Below, piece by piece: positions 26,789 to 34,586 of a stretch of 42,633 nucleotides of DNA. Position 1 is the stretch's first letter. Each line of letters starts with the position of its first letter. The notes below the pieces were generated by a model. The model was not told the origin of the DNA. It made no database searches and saw only the letters and a list, made by a program, of their open reading frames with translations. Source of the stretch: Actinomycetes bacterium (lineage in GTDB: Bacteria > Actinomycetota > Actinomycetes > Actinomycetales > Cellulomonadaceae); the NCBI GenBank assembly GCA_021778635.1, contig JAJYCD010000018.1:1-42633 (forward strand). The letters run 5' to 3'. The position numbers were made by a program, and so were the translations under genes.

Positions 26789-27828
26789 GCACCGGGACCG
26801 CCCTGGCGATCGGGCTGCTCCTGCTCGCCGCGAACGCCTTCTTCGTCGGTGCGGAGTTCGCGCTCGTGTCCACCCGACGCAGCGCGATCGAGCCACTCGC
26901 GAGGTCGGGACACCGCCGTGCGCGCGTCGTGCTGTGGGCCATGGAGCACGTGTCGCTGATGCTCGCGTGCGCCCAGCTCGGGATCACGGTCTCCTCGACG
27001 AGTCTGGGTCTCGTCGCGGAGCCGGCACTCGCGCGCCTCGTCGCGGGCCCGCTCGAGAGCTGGGGGATCGGGAGCGCCTGGACGCATCCGATCGCCTTCG
27101 TGCTGGCGCTCGCCGTCGTCGTGTACCTGCACGTGGTGCTCGGCGAGATGGTTCCGAAGAACCTGGCCGTCGCCGGTCCGGATCGCGCAGTGCTGTGGTT
27201 CGGGCCGCCGTTGGTCTGGGTCGCGCGCGTCGTCGAACCGCTCATCCGCGTCCTGAACTGGATCGCGAACGGTGCGCTGCAGCTGGTCGGCGTGGAGCTC
27301 AGGGACGAGGTCGCGTCCGCCTTCACGGCCGACGAGGTGCACTCGATCGTCGAGCGGTCGCGCGCGGAAGGGCTCCTCGACGACTCGCAGGGACTGGTCG
27401 CGGGTGCGATCGAGTTCTCCGACCGGACGGCGCGCGACGTGATGGTCCCGGTGGCCGCCCTGGTGCGTCTGCGTACCGGCGCGACGCCGGACGCCGTCGA
27501 GCGCCTCGTGGCGCGCACGGGGTTCAGCCGGTTCCCCGTCGCCGACGGGGCAGGGGCACTGGTGGGGTACCTGCACGTCAAGGACGTGCTGTACGCCGAC
27601 CGCGACGAGCGCACGGCGCCGGTACCGACGTGGCGGGTCCGCGGGCTCGCGGTCGTCGCGCCGGACGCGGAGGTCGAGGACACGCTCGTCGCGATGCAGC
27701 GCACCGGGACACACCTCGCCCGGGTCGACGAGGGCGGGTCGACCGTCGGCATCGTGTTCCTGGAGGACATCCTCGAGGAGCTCGTCGGCGAGGTGCGTGA
27801 CTCGATGCAGCGTGACCACCTGCCCTGA
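26785..27828 (+). CDS. Second CNNM/CBS-type membrane protein
   Basis: A 347-residue paralogue of the preceding protein. The CNNM domain (about 1-190) starts VSTGTALAIGLLLLAANAFFVGAEFALVSTRR and has LGEMVPKNLAVAGP. The CBS pair spans about 205-330 (DVMVPVAALVRLRTG, FSRFPVADGAGALVGYLHVKDVL, EDILEELVGEV). It stops after the CBS pair and lacks the CorC/HlyC domain of its neighbour, a common two-gene arrangement in actinobacteria. The GTG overlaps the upstream stop (GTGA), so the two are co-translated and may form a heteromer, which is inference. Confidence 0.9.
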   Translation: MSTGTALAIGLLLLAANAFFVGAEFALVSTRRSAIEPLARSGHRRARVVLWAMEHVSLMLACAQLGITVSSTSLGLVAEPALARLVAGPLESWGIGSAWTHPIAFVLALAVVVYLHVVLGEMVPKNLAVAGPDRAVLWFGPPLVWVARVVEPLIRVLNWIANGALQLVGVELRDEVASAFTADEVHSIVERSRAEGLLDDSQGLVAGAIEFSDRTARDVMVPVAALVRLRTGATPDAVERLVARTGFSRFPVADGAGALVGYLHVKDVLYADRDERTAPVPTWRVRGLAVVAPDAEVEDTLVAMQRTGTHLARVDEGGSTVGIVFLEDILEELVGEVRDSMQRDHLP

Positions 27829-27853
27829 CCTGGGCACCTGCGGAGAGCGCCAT

Positions 27854-27867
27854 CACCCGTTCGGGTG
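27854..27867 (+). terminator. Weak hairpin after the CNNM pair
   Basis: CACCC (27854-27858), loop GTTC, GGGTG (27863-27867). It is short but placed 26 bases after the stop. Confidence 0.3.
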
Positions 27868-27961
27868 GATCGCGTGGGTCGTCCTGACCATGGGCCCCAG
27901 GGTGCGGACACTCGGACGGAGATCCGGGACCTTGGGGAGGTTGGTTGGGCGCCCGGAGTCC

Positions 27962-27977
27962 GTTATGGTTTCGTAAC
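27962..27977 (+). promoter_or_regulatory. MtrA-like direct repeat overlapping a -10
   Basis: GTTAT, six bases, then GTAAC (27962-27966 and 27973-27977) form an 11-bp-spaced direct repeat, like MtrA boxes that control cell-wall hydrolases in other actinobacteria. TATGGT (27964-27969) inside it is a possible -10, with a start near 27976. Confidence 0.4.
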
Positions 27978-27978
27978 C

Positions 27979-28039
27979 GCTCCGCTCTGCTGGGCGCCGT
28001 CCTGTTGTCCGTGGACAGGCGCCGACGGCACCGCGGAGC
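27979..28039 (+). promoter_or_regulatory. Structured 5' leader RNA of the M15 peptidase gene
   Basis: An outer 7-bp stem, GCTCCGC (27979-27985) with GCGGAGC (28033-28039), encloses an internal loop. An inner 10-bp stem pairs 27993-28002 (GGCGCCGTCC) with 28013-28023, one A bulged, around a 10-nt loop. The fold starts within a few bases of the predicted transcript start and ends 40 nt before the GTG. It matches no riboswitch class I recognise. Confidence 0.4.
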
Positions 28040-28078
28040 CGCGTCCTGCTCGTGCGTGGTTCATCGGTCGGAGGTGTC

Positions 28079-28900
28079 GTGGGGTCGCACTCGCCGCACA
28101 GCGCGGCCGGTGGTGTCCCCTCCCGACGTGCGCGCCGGCCGTCCCGCACGGACGCCCGAGCCGCATCGGCCCCCGTGCGTGGACGCGCGCTCGCGCGCGG
28201 TGGTGTGCTGATGGCCCTTGGGGGCATCACGCTCGGGCTCCCGCTCACGCACCACGTGGCGCCCGGCGACGGCACGTTCGTGGGTGGCTTCTCGCGTGTC
28301 AGTGCGACGGCGATGGAGTATCCGAGCACGCTGCAGGTGATCCTGGCGTCGCGTGAGGTGACCGCCACGCCTCCTCTCGCGCTCGTCGGTGGCGACCAGG
28401 TCGTCACGCGTGCCGAGATCGCCGCGAGCCGGTCCCAGGACCGCTCCGCGCTGCCCGGCTGCAACCCGAACGTCGAGCCGACCGGCGCGAACGGTCAGCT
28501 CGACACGGCAGAGCTCTGCACGCTGTGGGACGGTGTGCACCAGCTTCGGGCCGATGCGGCGGTGGCGATCTCCGAGATGGACGTCGCCTTCAAGGCGCGG
28601 TTCGGTGCCGACCTGTGCCTGACCGACGGCTACCGCACCCTGGCGAGCCAGAAGACGCTGAAGTACGAGAAGGGCGGACTCGCGGCCGTTCCCGGTACCA
28701 GCAACCACGGGTGGGGCCTCGCGGTCGACCTCTGCTCCGACGAGACCTCGGGTGCGCCGTGGGAGTGGCTGAACGAGAACGGCGCGGTCTACGGGTGGCA
28801 GAACCCGGACTGGGCGAAGCGCGGCGGGAGCGGACCGCACGAGCCGTGGCACTGGGAGTACACCAAGGGCGTCCAGGACCTCGCGGCGCGGCTCGGCTGA
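28079..28900 (+). CDS. M15-family D-alanyl-D-alanine carboxypeptidase, membrane anchored or secreted
   Basis: A 273-residue protein. A basic N terminus is followed by one hydrophobic segment (about 38-57, VLMALGGITLGLPLTHHV), then an extracytoplasmic region. The C-terminal 140 residues are a VanY-like zinc peptidase. The zinc-binding residues are in SNHGWGLAVD (H210, D217) and PWHWEY (H258), with DGYRTLASQ before them. It probably trims peptidoglycan stem peptides. Two cysteine pairs may form disulfides. The GTG at 28079 was chosen because GGAGG lies four bases upstream; a GTG nine codons earlier is possible. The upstream region holds an MtrA-like repeat and a foldable leader, suggesting cell-wall-linked control. 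Confidence 0.88.
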   Translation: MGSHSPHSAAGGVPSRRARRPSRTDARAASAPVRGRALARGGVLMALGGITLGLPLTHHVAPGDGTFVGGFSRVSATAMEYPSTLQVILASREVTATPPLALVGGDQVVTRAEIAASRSQDRSALPGCNPNVEPTGANGQLDTAELCTLWDGVHQLRADAAVAISEMDVAFKARFGADLCLTDGYRTLASQKTLKYEKGGLAAVPGTSNHGWGLAVDLCSDETSGAPWEWLNENGAVYGWQNPDWAKRGGSGPHEPWHWEYTKGVQDLAARLG

Positions 28901-28944
28901 CGGGCCGCTCGGGGCACGCCGGGGGCGATCAGACGAGCGGCGAC

Positions 28945-28980
28945 CCGGCCGAGGTGCCGGCGTTGCCGCGCCTCGGCCGG
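28945..28980. terminator. Bidirectional terminator hairpin
   Basis: Perfect 10-bp arms CCGGCCGAGG (28945-28954) and CCTCGGCCGG (28971-28980), 16-nt loop. It lies between the convergent M15 and epimerase genes, serving both. Confidence 0.65.
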
Positions 28981-28987
28981 TCCGGCG

Positions 28988-29908
28988 TCAGAGGAGAGTC
29001 GCGCCCCAGACGACCTCGTGCGTCTGCCCCGGCTCGAGCCGGATCAGCCGCTCGCCGGTGCGGAACGCGTCGGCGATGCACGTCATCGGCTCGGCGGCCA
29101 CCCCGTTGCGGTTCACTCCCGGGATGCCGTCGCCCGTGCAGACCTGCCAGGTGTCCATCGAGTCGTCCATCCAGACCGCAGCCGTCCGCCCGTCCGGAGC
29201 CGTGAGGCGGATCCACGAGAGACCCTCGTCGTCCCGGGTGATGTCGACGTAGGCGTCGTCCAGGACGATGCCCGCGAGGGACCGGGCGGTGCGGAGGTCG
29301 AGGTCCCCCGCAGGCTCGGTGCCCGTGGGCAGCAGCCGGTCGTCGGTCGTCACCCGGCGAGCGGCGTCGAGGCGCAGCGAGCAGTCGTCGACGCGGGCGC
29401 CCCCCGGCGAGAGCCACGGGTGGAAGCCGGTACCGTACGGGGCCGCGTGATCGCCGATGTTGGTGGTGGCGAGGTGGACATGCAGACCGGCGACCGCGAG
29501 CGTGTACGTGATCACGCAGCGCAGCTGGAACGGGTAGCCCTTGATCGGCACGAGATCCAGGCCGAGCGTCACGCTGTCGGGCCGCTCGGCGACGCCCGGT
29601 ACCGGTTCCCACCGTTCCCAGGCGGCGAGGCCGTGAAGCGCGGTGCGACGCTCCGGCTCGGTGAGGGGGACCTGGTACGTCGCGCCGTCCCACTCGTACC
29701 GCCCGTCGCCGAGCCGGTTCGGCCAGGGGACCAGGACGGCACCGTGGCTGGCCGGGGGAAGCTGACCGACGTCGAACGGGACGATCACGTCGCGGTCGCC
29801 CACGGCGTACTCGCGCAGGGAGGCACCGACCTCCGTGACGGTCGCGCGCTGGTCGCCGTGGACGAGGTGGTGCTGGGCTCCGGTCGGAGAGGGCGTGGTC
29901 ACGCTCAT
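28988..29908 (-). CDS. Aldose 1-epimerase family protein
   Basis: A 306-residue galactose-mutarotase-fold protein. Conserved features are VPWPNRLGDGRYEWDG, TALHGLAAW (His of the active site), GTGFHPWLS (second His) and the C-terminal GQTHEVVWG (catalytic Glu). It interconverts alpha and beta anomers of a sugar, or acts on a related sugar phosphate. No sugar operon adjoins it, so the substrate is unclear. The ATG at 29908 directly follows TACCGT on the minus strand. With the usual six-base spacing a leaderless message would instead start at the GTG two codons later (29902), so the true start is uncertain by two residues. Confidence 0.88.
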   Translation of the reverse strand: MSVTTPSPTGAQHHLVHGDQRATVTEVGASLREYAVGDRDVIVPFDVGQLPPASHGAVLVPWPNRLGDGRYEWDGATYQVPLTEPERRTALHGLAAWERWEPVPGVAERPDSVTLGLDLVPIKGYPFQLRCVITYTLAVAGLHVHLATTNIGDHAAPYGTGFHPWLSPGGARVDDCSLRLDAARRVTTDDRLLPTGTEPAGDLDLRTARSLAGIVLDDAYVDITRDDEGLSWIRLTAPDGRTAAVWMDDSMDTWQVCTGDGIPGVNRNGVAAEPMTCIADAFRTGERLIRLEPGQTHEVVWGATLL

Positions 29909-29914
29909 ACGGTA
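29909..29914 (-). promoter_or_regulatory. Candidate -10 of the epimerase gene
   Basis: On the minus strand TACCGT immediately precedes ATG 29908 and lies six bases before the in-frame GTG at 29902. Confidence 0.4.
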
Positions 29915-29930
29915 GTGGGACCGGCGGGGT

Positions 29931-29952
29931 GGTCGGGCGTTCTGACCCGACC
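29931..29952. repeat. 7-bp inverted repeat in the epimerase-tadA gap
   Basis: GGTCGGG (29931-29937) and CCCGACC (29946-29952) flank an 8-base centre. It lies just upstream of the epimerase -10 and could be an operator for either divergent gene. No known motif was recognised. Confidence 0.4.
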
Positions 29953-30049
29953 GAGCCGTCGATCCGCGGGTGGCGCGCGCCGTACCGCGCTGTGCGGCGA
30001 CTGTGGCGCTTCTGTGGACAAACGCCGGCGCGATGTCTGGACTGTCCCC

Positions 30050-30055
30050 TAATGT
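30050..30055 (+). promoter_or_regulatory. Candidate -10 of the tad operon
   Basis: TAATGT, 38 bases before the tadA ATG, fits TANNNT. No clear -35 was found. Confidence 0.4.
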
Positions 30056-30093
30056 CGGGTTCCGGTCACTGGAGGCGAACGTTCGGGGAGCAC

Positions 30094-31320
30094 ATGGACA
30101 GCGCGGCGATGCTCGAGTCCGAGGTGCGCGAGCTGATCCGGCGCCGGGGGATCGACCCCGTCCGTGATCGCGGCGGCGTGCGGACGTTGGTGCACGACGT
30201 CGTCGCGGACTACGACGAGCGGTCGGCGCTCGGCGTGGTCCCTCCTCTGACCGACGCGGACGGCGTCGTCAAGGAGCTCGTGGACGCCGTGGCCGGCCTC
30301 GGCCCCCTTCAGCGCTACCTCGACGACGAGGAGGTCGAGGAGATCTGGATCAACGGACCCGCCAAGGTCTTCGTCGCGCGCCGAGGTGAGGCCGAGCTGA
30401 CGACCACGCTCCTCACCGACGCGCAGGTGCATGACCTCGTCGAGCAGATGCTCAAGTCGTCAGGGCGTCGGCTCGACCTGTCGAGCCCGTTCGTGGATGC
30501 GTCTCTGCCGGATGGCGAGCGGCTGCACGTCGTGATCCCCGACATCACCCGCAGGCACTGGGCCGTCAACATCCGCAAGTACGTGGTGCGGGCCCACCAT
30601 CTCGACGACCTCGTCGCGCTCGGCTCGTTGACGCCGCATGCGGCGCGGTTCCTCGGCGCGGCCGTGATCGCCGGGCTCAACATCCTTGTCGCCGGTTCGA
30701 CGCAGTCGGGAAAGACCACGCTGCTGAACGCACTCGCGGGCTCCGTCCCGGCTCGGGAACGGGTCGTCAGCTGCGAGGAGGTGTTCGAGCTGCGCCTCGC
30801 GCACCGGGACGTCGTCGCTCTCCAGTGCCGTCAGCCGAGTCTCGAGGGCACGGGTGAGATCCCGCTCCGGCGCCTGGTCAAGGAGGCCCTGAGGATGCGG
30901 CCGAGTCGCATCCTCATCGGCGAGGTCCGGGAGGCCGAGGCGCTCGACCTGCTGGTGGCGCTCAACGCCGGAGTGCCGGGGATGTGCACGCTGCACGCGA
31001 ACAGCGCGCGCGAGGCGCTCACGAAGATGTGCACCCTGCCGCTCCTCGCGGGCGAGAACGTCTCAGACAGGTTCGTCGTGCCGACCGTCGCCTCGGCGAT
31101 CGACGTCGTGATCCATCTGGGCATCGACCGGCACGGGCACCGTCGGGTCCGCGAGATCGTGGGAGTCCCCGGGCGCGTCGAGGGCGGCATCGTCGAGACG
31201 TCCGACCTGTTCCACCGTCGGGACGACGCGCTGGTCCGAGGGGACGGGTACCCGCCGCACCCCGAGAGGTTCGAGGCGATCGGCGTCGACCTGGCGGCAC
31301 TCCTCCGGGGCGAGGTGTAG
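30094..31320 (+). CDS. tadA: Tad/CpaF secretion ATPase
   Basis: A 408-residue hexameric motor ATPase of the Flp (tad) pilus. The N-terminal domain has GPLQRYLDDEEVEEIWINGP (about 70-89). Walker A is GSTQSGKTT (201-209), the Asp box region is CEEVFELRL (227-235), Walker B is RILIGEVRE (272-280) and the His box is GMCTLHANS (296-304). It powers pilin export and assembly. The ATG at 30094 has GGGGAG five bases upstream; an open frame of 55 more codons upstream is not family-like. It leads an operon of seven genes to 35041, which carries TadB- and TadC-like membrane proteins and pilin-like proteins but no prepilin peptidase. Confidence 0.92.
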   Translation: MDSAAMLESEVRELIRRRGIDPVRDRGGVRTLVHDVVADYDERSALGVVPPLTDADGVVKELVDAVAGLGPLQRYLDDEEVEEIWINGPAKVFVARRGEAELTTTLLTDAQVHDLVEQMLKSSGRRLDLSSPFVDASLPDGERLHVVIPDITRRHWAVNIRKYVVRAHHLDDLVALGSLTPHAARFLGAAVIAGLNILVAGSTQSGKTTLLNALAGSVPARERVVSCEEVFELRLAHRDVVALQCRQPSLEGTGEIPLRRLVKEALRMRPSRILIGEVREAEALDLLVALNAGVPGMCTLHANSAREALTKMCTLPLLAGENVSDRFVVPTVASAIDVVIHLGIDRHGHRRVREIVGVPGRVEGGIVETSDLFHRRDDALVRGDGYPPHPERFEAIGVDLAALLRGEV

Positions 31321-31328
31321 GGCGCGCG

Positions 31329-32189
31329 ATGGGAACCGTCGTCGGACTTCTTCTCGGCGCAGGAGTGTTCGCGCTGTGGTGGGCGTGCTGGCCGGCGGTG
31401 CCGCACCGCCGTGCTCGACGCTCGCCGTGGTCGGACCGCACGGCGGACGTCCTGATCCAGGCGGGCGTGGTCGGGGTGACCCCGACCGCGCTCGTCGGCG
31501 CGTCGACAACGGCCGGACTGGTCGTCGGAGTCGCCGCGCTCGGGGCGACGCGCTCGCCAGCGATCGCGACGTGCTTCACGATGATGGCCGCGACGGCACC
31601 GATGAGCTTCGTCCGGTCTCGCGCTCGCCGCCGCCGTCATCAGCTCCGTGAGGTGTGGCCCGAGGTGGTCGACCACCTCGCGTCGGGGGTGCGCGCGGGA
31701 CTCGCGTTGCCTGAGGCCGTGGCCCAGCTGGCCGACAGAGGCCCTGTTCCACTTCGCGACCAGTTCCGCGCATTTGCCGAGGACTACCGCGCCACGGGTC
31801 GTTTCGCCGACTGCCTCGACGATCTGAAGGCGCGACTCGCCGACCCGGTCGCCGATCGCCTAGTCGAGGCGCTCAGGATCACGCGCGACGTCGGAGGCAC
31901 GGACCTCGGCCGCTTGTTGCGGACCCTCGCACTGTTCTTGCGTGAGGACGCACGCACGAGAGGCGAGCTCGAGGCTCGCCAGAGCTGGACCGTCAACGCC
32001 GCGCGCTTGGCGGTCGCCGCTCCCTGGATCGTCCTGGCGTTGATCGGGACCCGGCCGGAGGCGGCCGAGGCGTACAACACCGTGGCCGGCGCCGTGGTGC
32101 TCGGCGTCGGAGCATGTGGCAGCGCGATCGCGTACCGCCTGATGATCCGGCTCGGCCGGCTGCCCGACGACCCTCGGGTGCTGCGTTGA
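31329..32189 (+). CDS. tadB: TadB-like inner-membrane platform protein
   Basis: A 286-residue membrane protein of the type II secretion F family. It has a hydrophobic N terminus (GTVVGLLLGAGVFALWWACWP), a second membrane region (VGVTPTALVGASTTAGLVVGVAAL), the cytoplasmic core WPEVVDHLASGVRAGLALPEAVAQL, and C-terminal membrane helices (LAVAAPWIVLALIG, VVLGVGACGSAIAYRLMI). TadB and TadC form the platform on which the ATPase acts. The ATG lies 8 bp after the tadA stop. The open frame further upstream overlaps tadA and was rejected. Its stop overlaps the TTG start of the next gene. Confidence 0.88.
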   Translation: MGTVVGLLLGAGVFALWWACWPAVPHRRARRSPWSDRTADVLIQAGVVGVTPTALVGASTTAGLVVGVAALGATRSPAIATCFTMMAATAPMSFVRSRARRRRHQLREVWPEVVDHLASGVRAGLALPEAVAQLADRGPVPLRDQFRAFAEDYRATGRFADCLDDLKARLADPVADRLVEALRITRDVGGTDLGRLLRTLALFLREDARTRGELEARQSWTVNAARLAVAAPWIVLALIGTRPEAAEAYNTVAGAVVLGVGACGSAIAYRLMIRLGRLPDDPRVLR

Positions 32190-33118
32190 GTCCGCTGGCG
32201 GCCGGCGCGATCGTCGGCGCCCTCGGAGGGATCGGTCTCGTGCTCGTGTGGTGGCGAGCAGCGGCTCGTCGCATCACCCTCGACGAGCGTCTCGCACCCT
32301 ATCTGCGCGTCCAGCCGCGCGGATCGCGGCTGTTGCGGCCAGCAACGGTTCACACCCCGTTCCCGACCGTCGAGAGGCTGGTCGCTCCGGTCATGTCCGA
32401 CGCTCTCCGGCTCGTTGCCCGGTTCGGTTCGCCGACCCTCGAGCTGCGCCGCCGACTCGAGCGCGCTGGGCACCCGGAGTCCGTCGAGGAGTTCCGTGCG
32501 ACCCAGGTGGTCTGGGGCGTGGTCGGTCTCGCCCTGGGGCTCCTGCTCGCGCTCATCCTTGCCGCGGCCCGGGGGACGTCGCCGGTCGCGCTCCTCGGAC
32601 TGGTCGGGGTCTGCGGTGCGTCAGCGGTGCTGGCCCGGGATCAGGCGCTCACGCGCGAGATCCGGGAGCGCGAGGCGAGGATCCTCGCCGAGCTGCCGAC
32701 CGTCGCCGAGCTCCTTGCGCTCGCCGTCGGGGCGGGCGAAGGGCCGGTCGCCGCACTGGAGCGGGTTGTCGCGGCAACTCGTGGCGAGACTGCTGGTGAG
32801 CTGTCCCGGACACTCGCGGATGCGCGATCGGGAACGCCGCTGACGGTGGCCCTCGAGGGCCTTGCCGATCGCACCGAGGTCCCCGCCCTGACGCGCTTCG
32901 CCGAGGGCGTCGCGATCGCGGTGGAGCGCGGGACGCCTCTGGCAGACGTCCTGAGGGCGCAAGCCCAGGATGTGCGCGAGGCCGCCAGACGAGCGTTGAT
33001 CGAGACCGGTGGGCGCAAGGAGGTGGCGATGATGGTCCCGGTGGTCTTCCTGATCCTCCCGGTCACCGTCGTGTTCGCCGTCTTCCCGAGTCTGGCGGTA
33101 CTGAGTCTGCGCGCCTAG
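32186..33118 (+). CDS. tadC: TadC-like inner-membrane platform protein
   Basis: A 310-residue protein of the same family as the preceding one. It has an N-terminal helix (SPLAAGAIVGALGGIGLVLVWW), a central pair (VVWGVVGLALGLLLALILAAA and PVALLGLVGVCGASAVLA), the core LPTVAELLALAVGAGEGPVAAL, and a C-terminal helix (VVFLILPVTVVFAVFPSL). I chose the TTG at 32186, whose bases overlap the tadB stop (TTGA). The alternative ATG at 32114 would overlap tadB by 76 bp and add residues that are not membrane-like. TTG starts are rare, so the exact N terminus is moderately sure. Confidence 0.85.
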   Translation: MSPLAAGAIVGALGGIGLVLVWWRAAARRITLDERLAPYLRVQPRGSRLLRPATVHTPFPTVERLVAPVMSDALRLVARFGSPTLELRRRLERAGHPESVEEFRATQVVWGVVGLALGLLLALILAAARGTSPVALLGLVGVCGASAVLARDQALTREIREREARILAELPTVAELLALAVGAGEGPVAALERVVAATRGETAGELSRTLADARSGTPLTVALEGLADRTEVPALTRFAEGVAIAVERGTPLADVLRAQAQDVREAARRALIETGGRKEVAMMVPVVFLILPVTVVFAVFPSLAVLSLRA

Positions 33119-33175
33119 GCCGACCACGACCCCGAGAACGACTCAGGGCCACGACGAGGAAGAGGGAATCACACG

Positions 33176-33472
33176 ATGGCAGGGAGCAGCGGCTTGAGGT
33201 GTCGAGAGAACGGCCGTACGGAGGTCCGCCGCCGCATCGGCCGGCGATCGCTGTGGCGACGCTCCGACGCGACGCCGAGGTCGCGAGGCGGAGCCGCAGA
33301 GAGGGTCGCCGCGGGGGGCTTGCTGGACTCCGATCGGGGTGACGTACCTGGCTGGGTCCTCGTCACGCTCATGACGGCGGGGTTGGTGATCGCGCTCTGG
33401 GCGATCGCAGGACCGGCGCTGGTGAGCGTCTTCGAGAGCGCGATCGCGCAGGTCACCGGCAGCCACCCTTGA
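33176..33472 (+). CDS. Putative Flp-type pilin
   Basis: A 98-residue protein. A long basic leader (about 1-54, many Arg) ends in DSDRG, followed by one hydrophobic helix, GDVPGWVLVTLMTAGLVIAL, and a short tail. Position, size and single-helix design fit the structural pilin of a tad locus. The usual pilin signature is weak: after a Gly cleavage point there is no Glu at position +5 (Trp if cut after RG). The ATG has a good GAGGAAGAGGG ribosome site. It is 57 bp after tadC. Processing by the prepilin peptidase is therefore uncertain, and it could be a non-classical pilin-like membrane protein. Confidence 0.65.
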   Translation: MAGSSGLRCRENGRTEVRRRIGRRSLWRRSDATPRSRGGAAERVAAGGLLDSDRGDVPGWVLVTLMTAGLVIALWAIAGPALVSVFESAIAQVTGSHP

Positions 33473-34110
33473 TGTCGCGGCATCTCGTGATGCGGTCTCT
33501 CTCGTCGCAGGGTCTCTCGACGCGCGATGTCGTGATGCAGGGTCCCGTGGTGCGAGCTCTGCGCCTCGCGCGGACGGGCACCGACGCGACGCCTCCCGAT
33601 CGCCGCGGCATCGTCCCGCGGCACCGGCCCGACGACGAACGGATCGGGTTCGTCGACGGCCATGTCGGCTGCCGTGACGCCGTCGGCACGTGGCACGACG
33701 TGCGCCGATCCGCAGCGGCGGAGCCCCGACCAGGCGGGCCGCGAGACCGCGGGTCCGCGATCGTCGACTTCGCTCTCGTCGGTGGCCTCCTCACGCTGCT
33801 CTTCGCGGCTGTTCTCCAGCTGACGCTCGCCCTGCACGTACGCAACACGCTCGTGGACTGCGCAGCGGAGGGGGCGAGATTCGCCGCCACGGCCGACCGA
33901 TCGCCTGCTGACGGCGTCGACCGGGCGCGCGAGCTGATCGCGATGACGCTCGCGCCGCGGTTCGCCGAGACGGTCTCCTCGCGGGAGCTCGTCCTCGACG
34001 GGGTCCGCGTGATCGAGGTCGAGGTGATCGCCCCGGTGCCGGTCATCGGGCTGATCGGGCCCTCCGGGACCATGACGGTCACCGGTCATGCGCTCGAGGA
34101 GTCCCCGTGA
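33472..34110 (+). CDS. TadE-like pilin-related protein
   Basis: A 212-residue protein from the ATG at 33472, which overlaps the pilin stop (TGATG). The TadE signature starts at about residue 94: GSAIVDFALVGGLLTLLFAAV, followed by RNTLVDCAAEGARFAA. The conserved Glu at +5 is Asp here. About 92 basic residues precede it, far longer than usual. A GTG at 33700 would give a normal short leader (VRRSAAAEPRPGGPRDRG), but it has no ribosome site, so both starts are possible. Secreted minor pilins of this type assist pilus formation or cap it. It is coupled to the next gene by a GTGA overlap. Confidence 0.8.
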   Translation: MSRHLVMRSLSSQGLSTRDVVMQGPVVRALRLARTGTDATPPDRRGIVPRHRPDDERIGFVDGHVGCRDAVGTWHDVRRSAAAEPRPGGPRDRGSAIVDFALVGGLLTLLFAAVLQLTLALHVRNTLVDCAAEGARFAATADRSPADGVDRARELIAMTLAPRFAETVSSRELVLDGVRVIEVEVIAPVPVIGLIGPSGTMTVTGHALEESP

Positions 34111-34586
34111 GCGCGCGCTCCGCGGTGCGGTGCCCTGCGCGAGCACGGCCGCAGTCCTCTGACGACGGCAACGCGATCGTCGAGTTCCTCGCTGCGGCCC
34201 TGCTGCTTCTCGTCCCCGTGGTGTACCTCGCGCTCGTCCTCGGTCGGATCCAGGCCGCGACCTTCGCTGCCGAGGGTGCCGCCCGGGAAGCGGGGCGGAC
34301 CGCAGCGACCGCATCTCGGCTCGAGGACGCGGTCGGGAGAGCGACCGCGTCGGTGGACATCGCCCTCGACGACCAAGGCTTCGGCGACGTCGACCCCGCG
34401 AGCGCGCTGACGCTGACCTGCTCGACGGAGCCCTGCCTCCAACCGGGCAGCGACATCGAGACGATCGTGGCGTTCGATGTCGACCTCCCCTTCGTGCCGG
34501 AGTTCGTGCGCGGCGTCGTCCCGCTGCGCGTCCCGGTCGTCGCGCGGCACGTCGCGCCCGTCGACGCGTTCGCGGGGCGGCCGTGA
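34107..34586 (+). CDS. TadE-like pilin-related protein
   Basis: A 159-residue minor-pilin-like protein. The leader (about 21 residues) ends in SSDDG, then NAIVEFLAAALLLLVPVVYL, with Glu at +5 as expected for prepilin peptidase substrates. RIQAATFAAEGAAREAGR follows, typical of TadE/TadF. The later part is beta-rich, with a Cys pair (CSTEPC) that may form a disulfide outside the cell. The GTG overlaps the upstream stop, and its own stop overlaps the next GTG, so translation is coupled across three genes. Confidence 0.85.
   Translation: MSARSAVRCPARARPQSSDDGNAIVEFLAAALLLLVPVVYLALVLGRIQAATFAAEGAAREAGRTAATASRLEDAVGRATASVDIALDDQGFGDVDPASALTLTCSTEPCLQPGSDIETIVAFDVDLPFVPEFVRGVVPLRVPVVARHVAPVDAFAGRP

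Noticed and set aside
27962..28078. c-di-AMP (ydaO) riboswitch in the M15 leader
   Set aside because: The conserved purine-rich core and GGTGAATC-type segments I would expect are not present.
30984..31328. Longer TadB starting inside tadA
   Set aside because: The added 115 residues are an Arg-rich shadow of tadA; the hydrophobic N terminus begins at ATG 31329.
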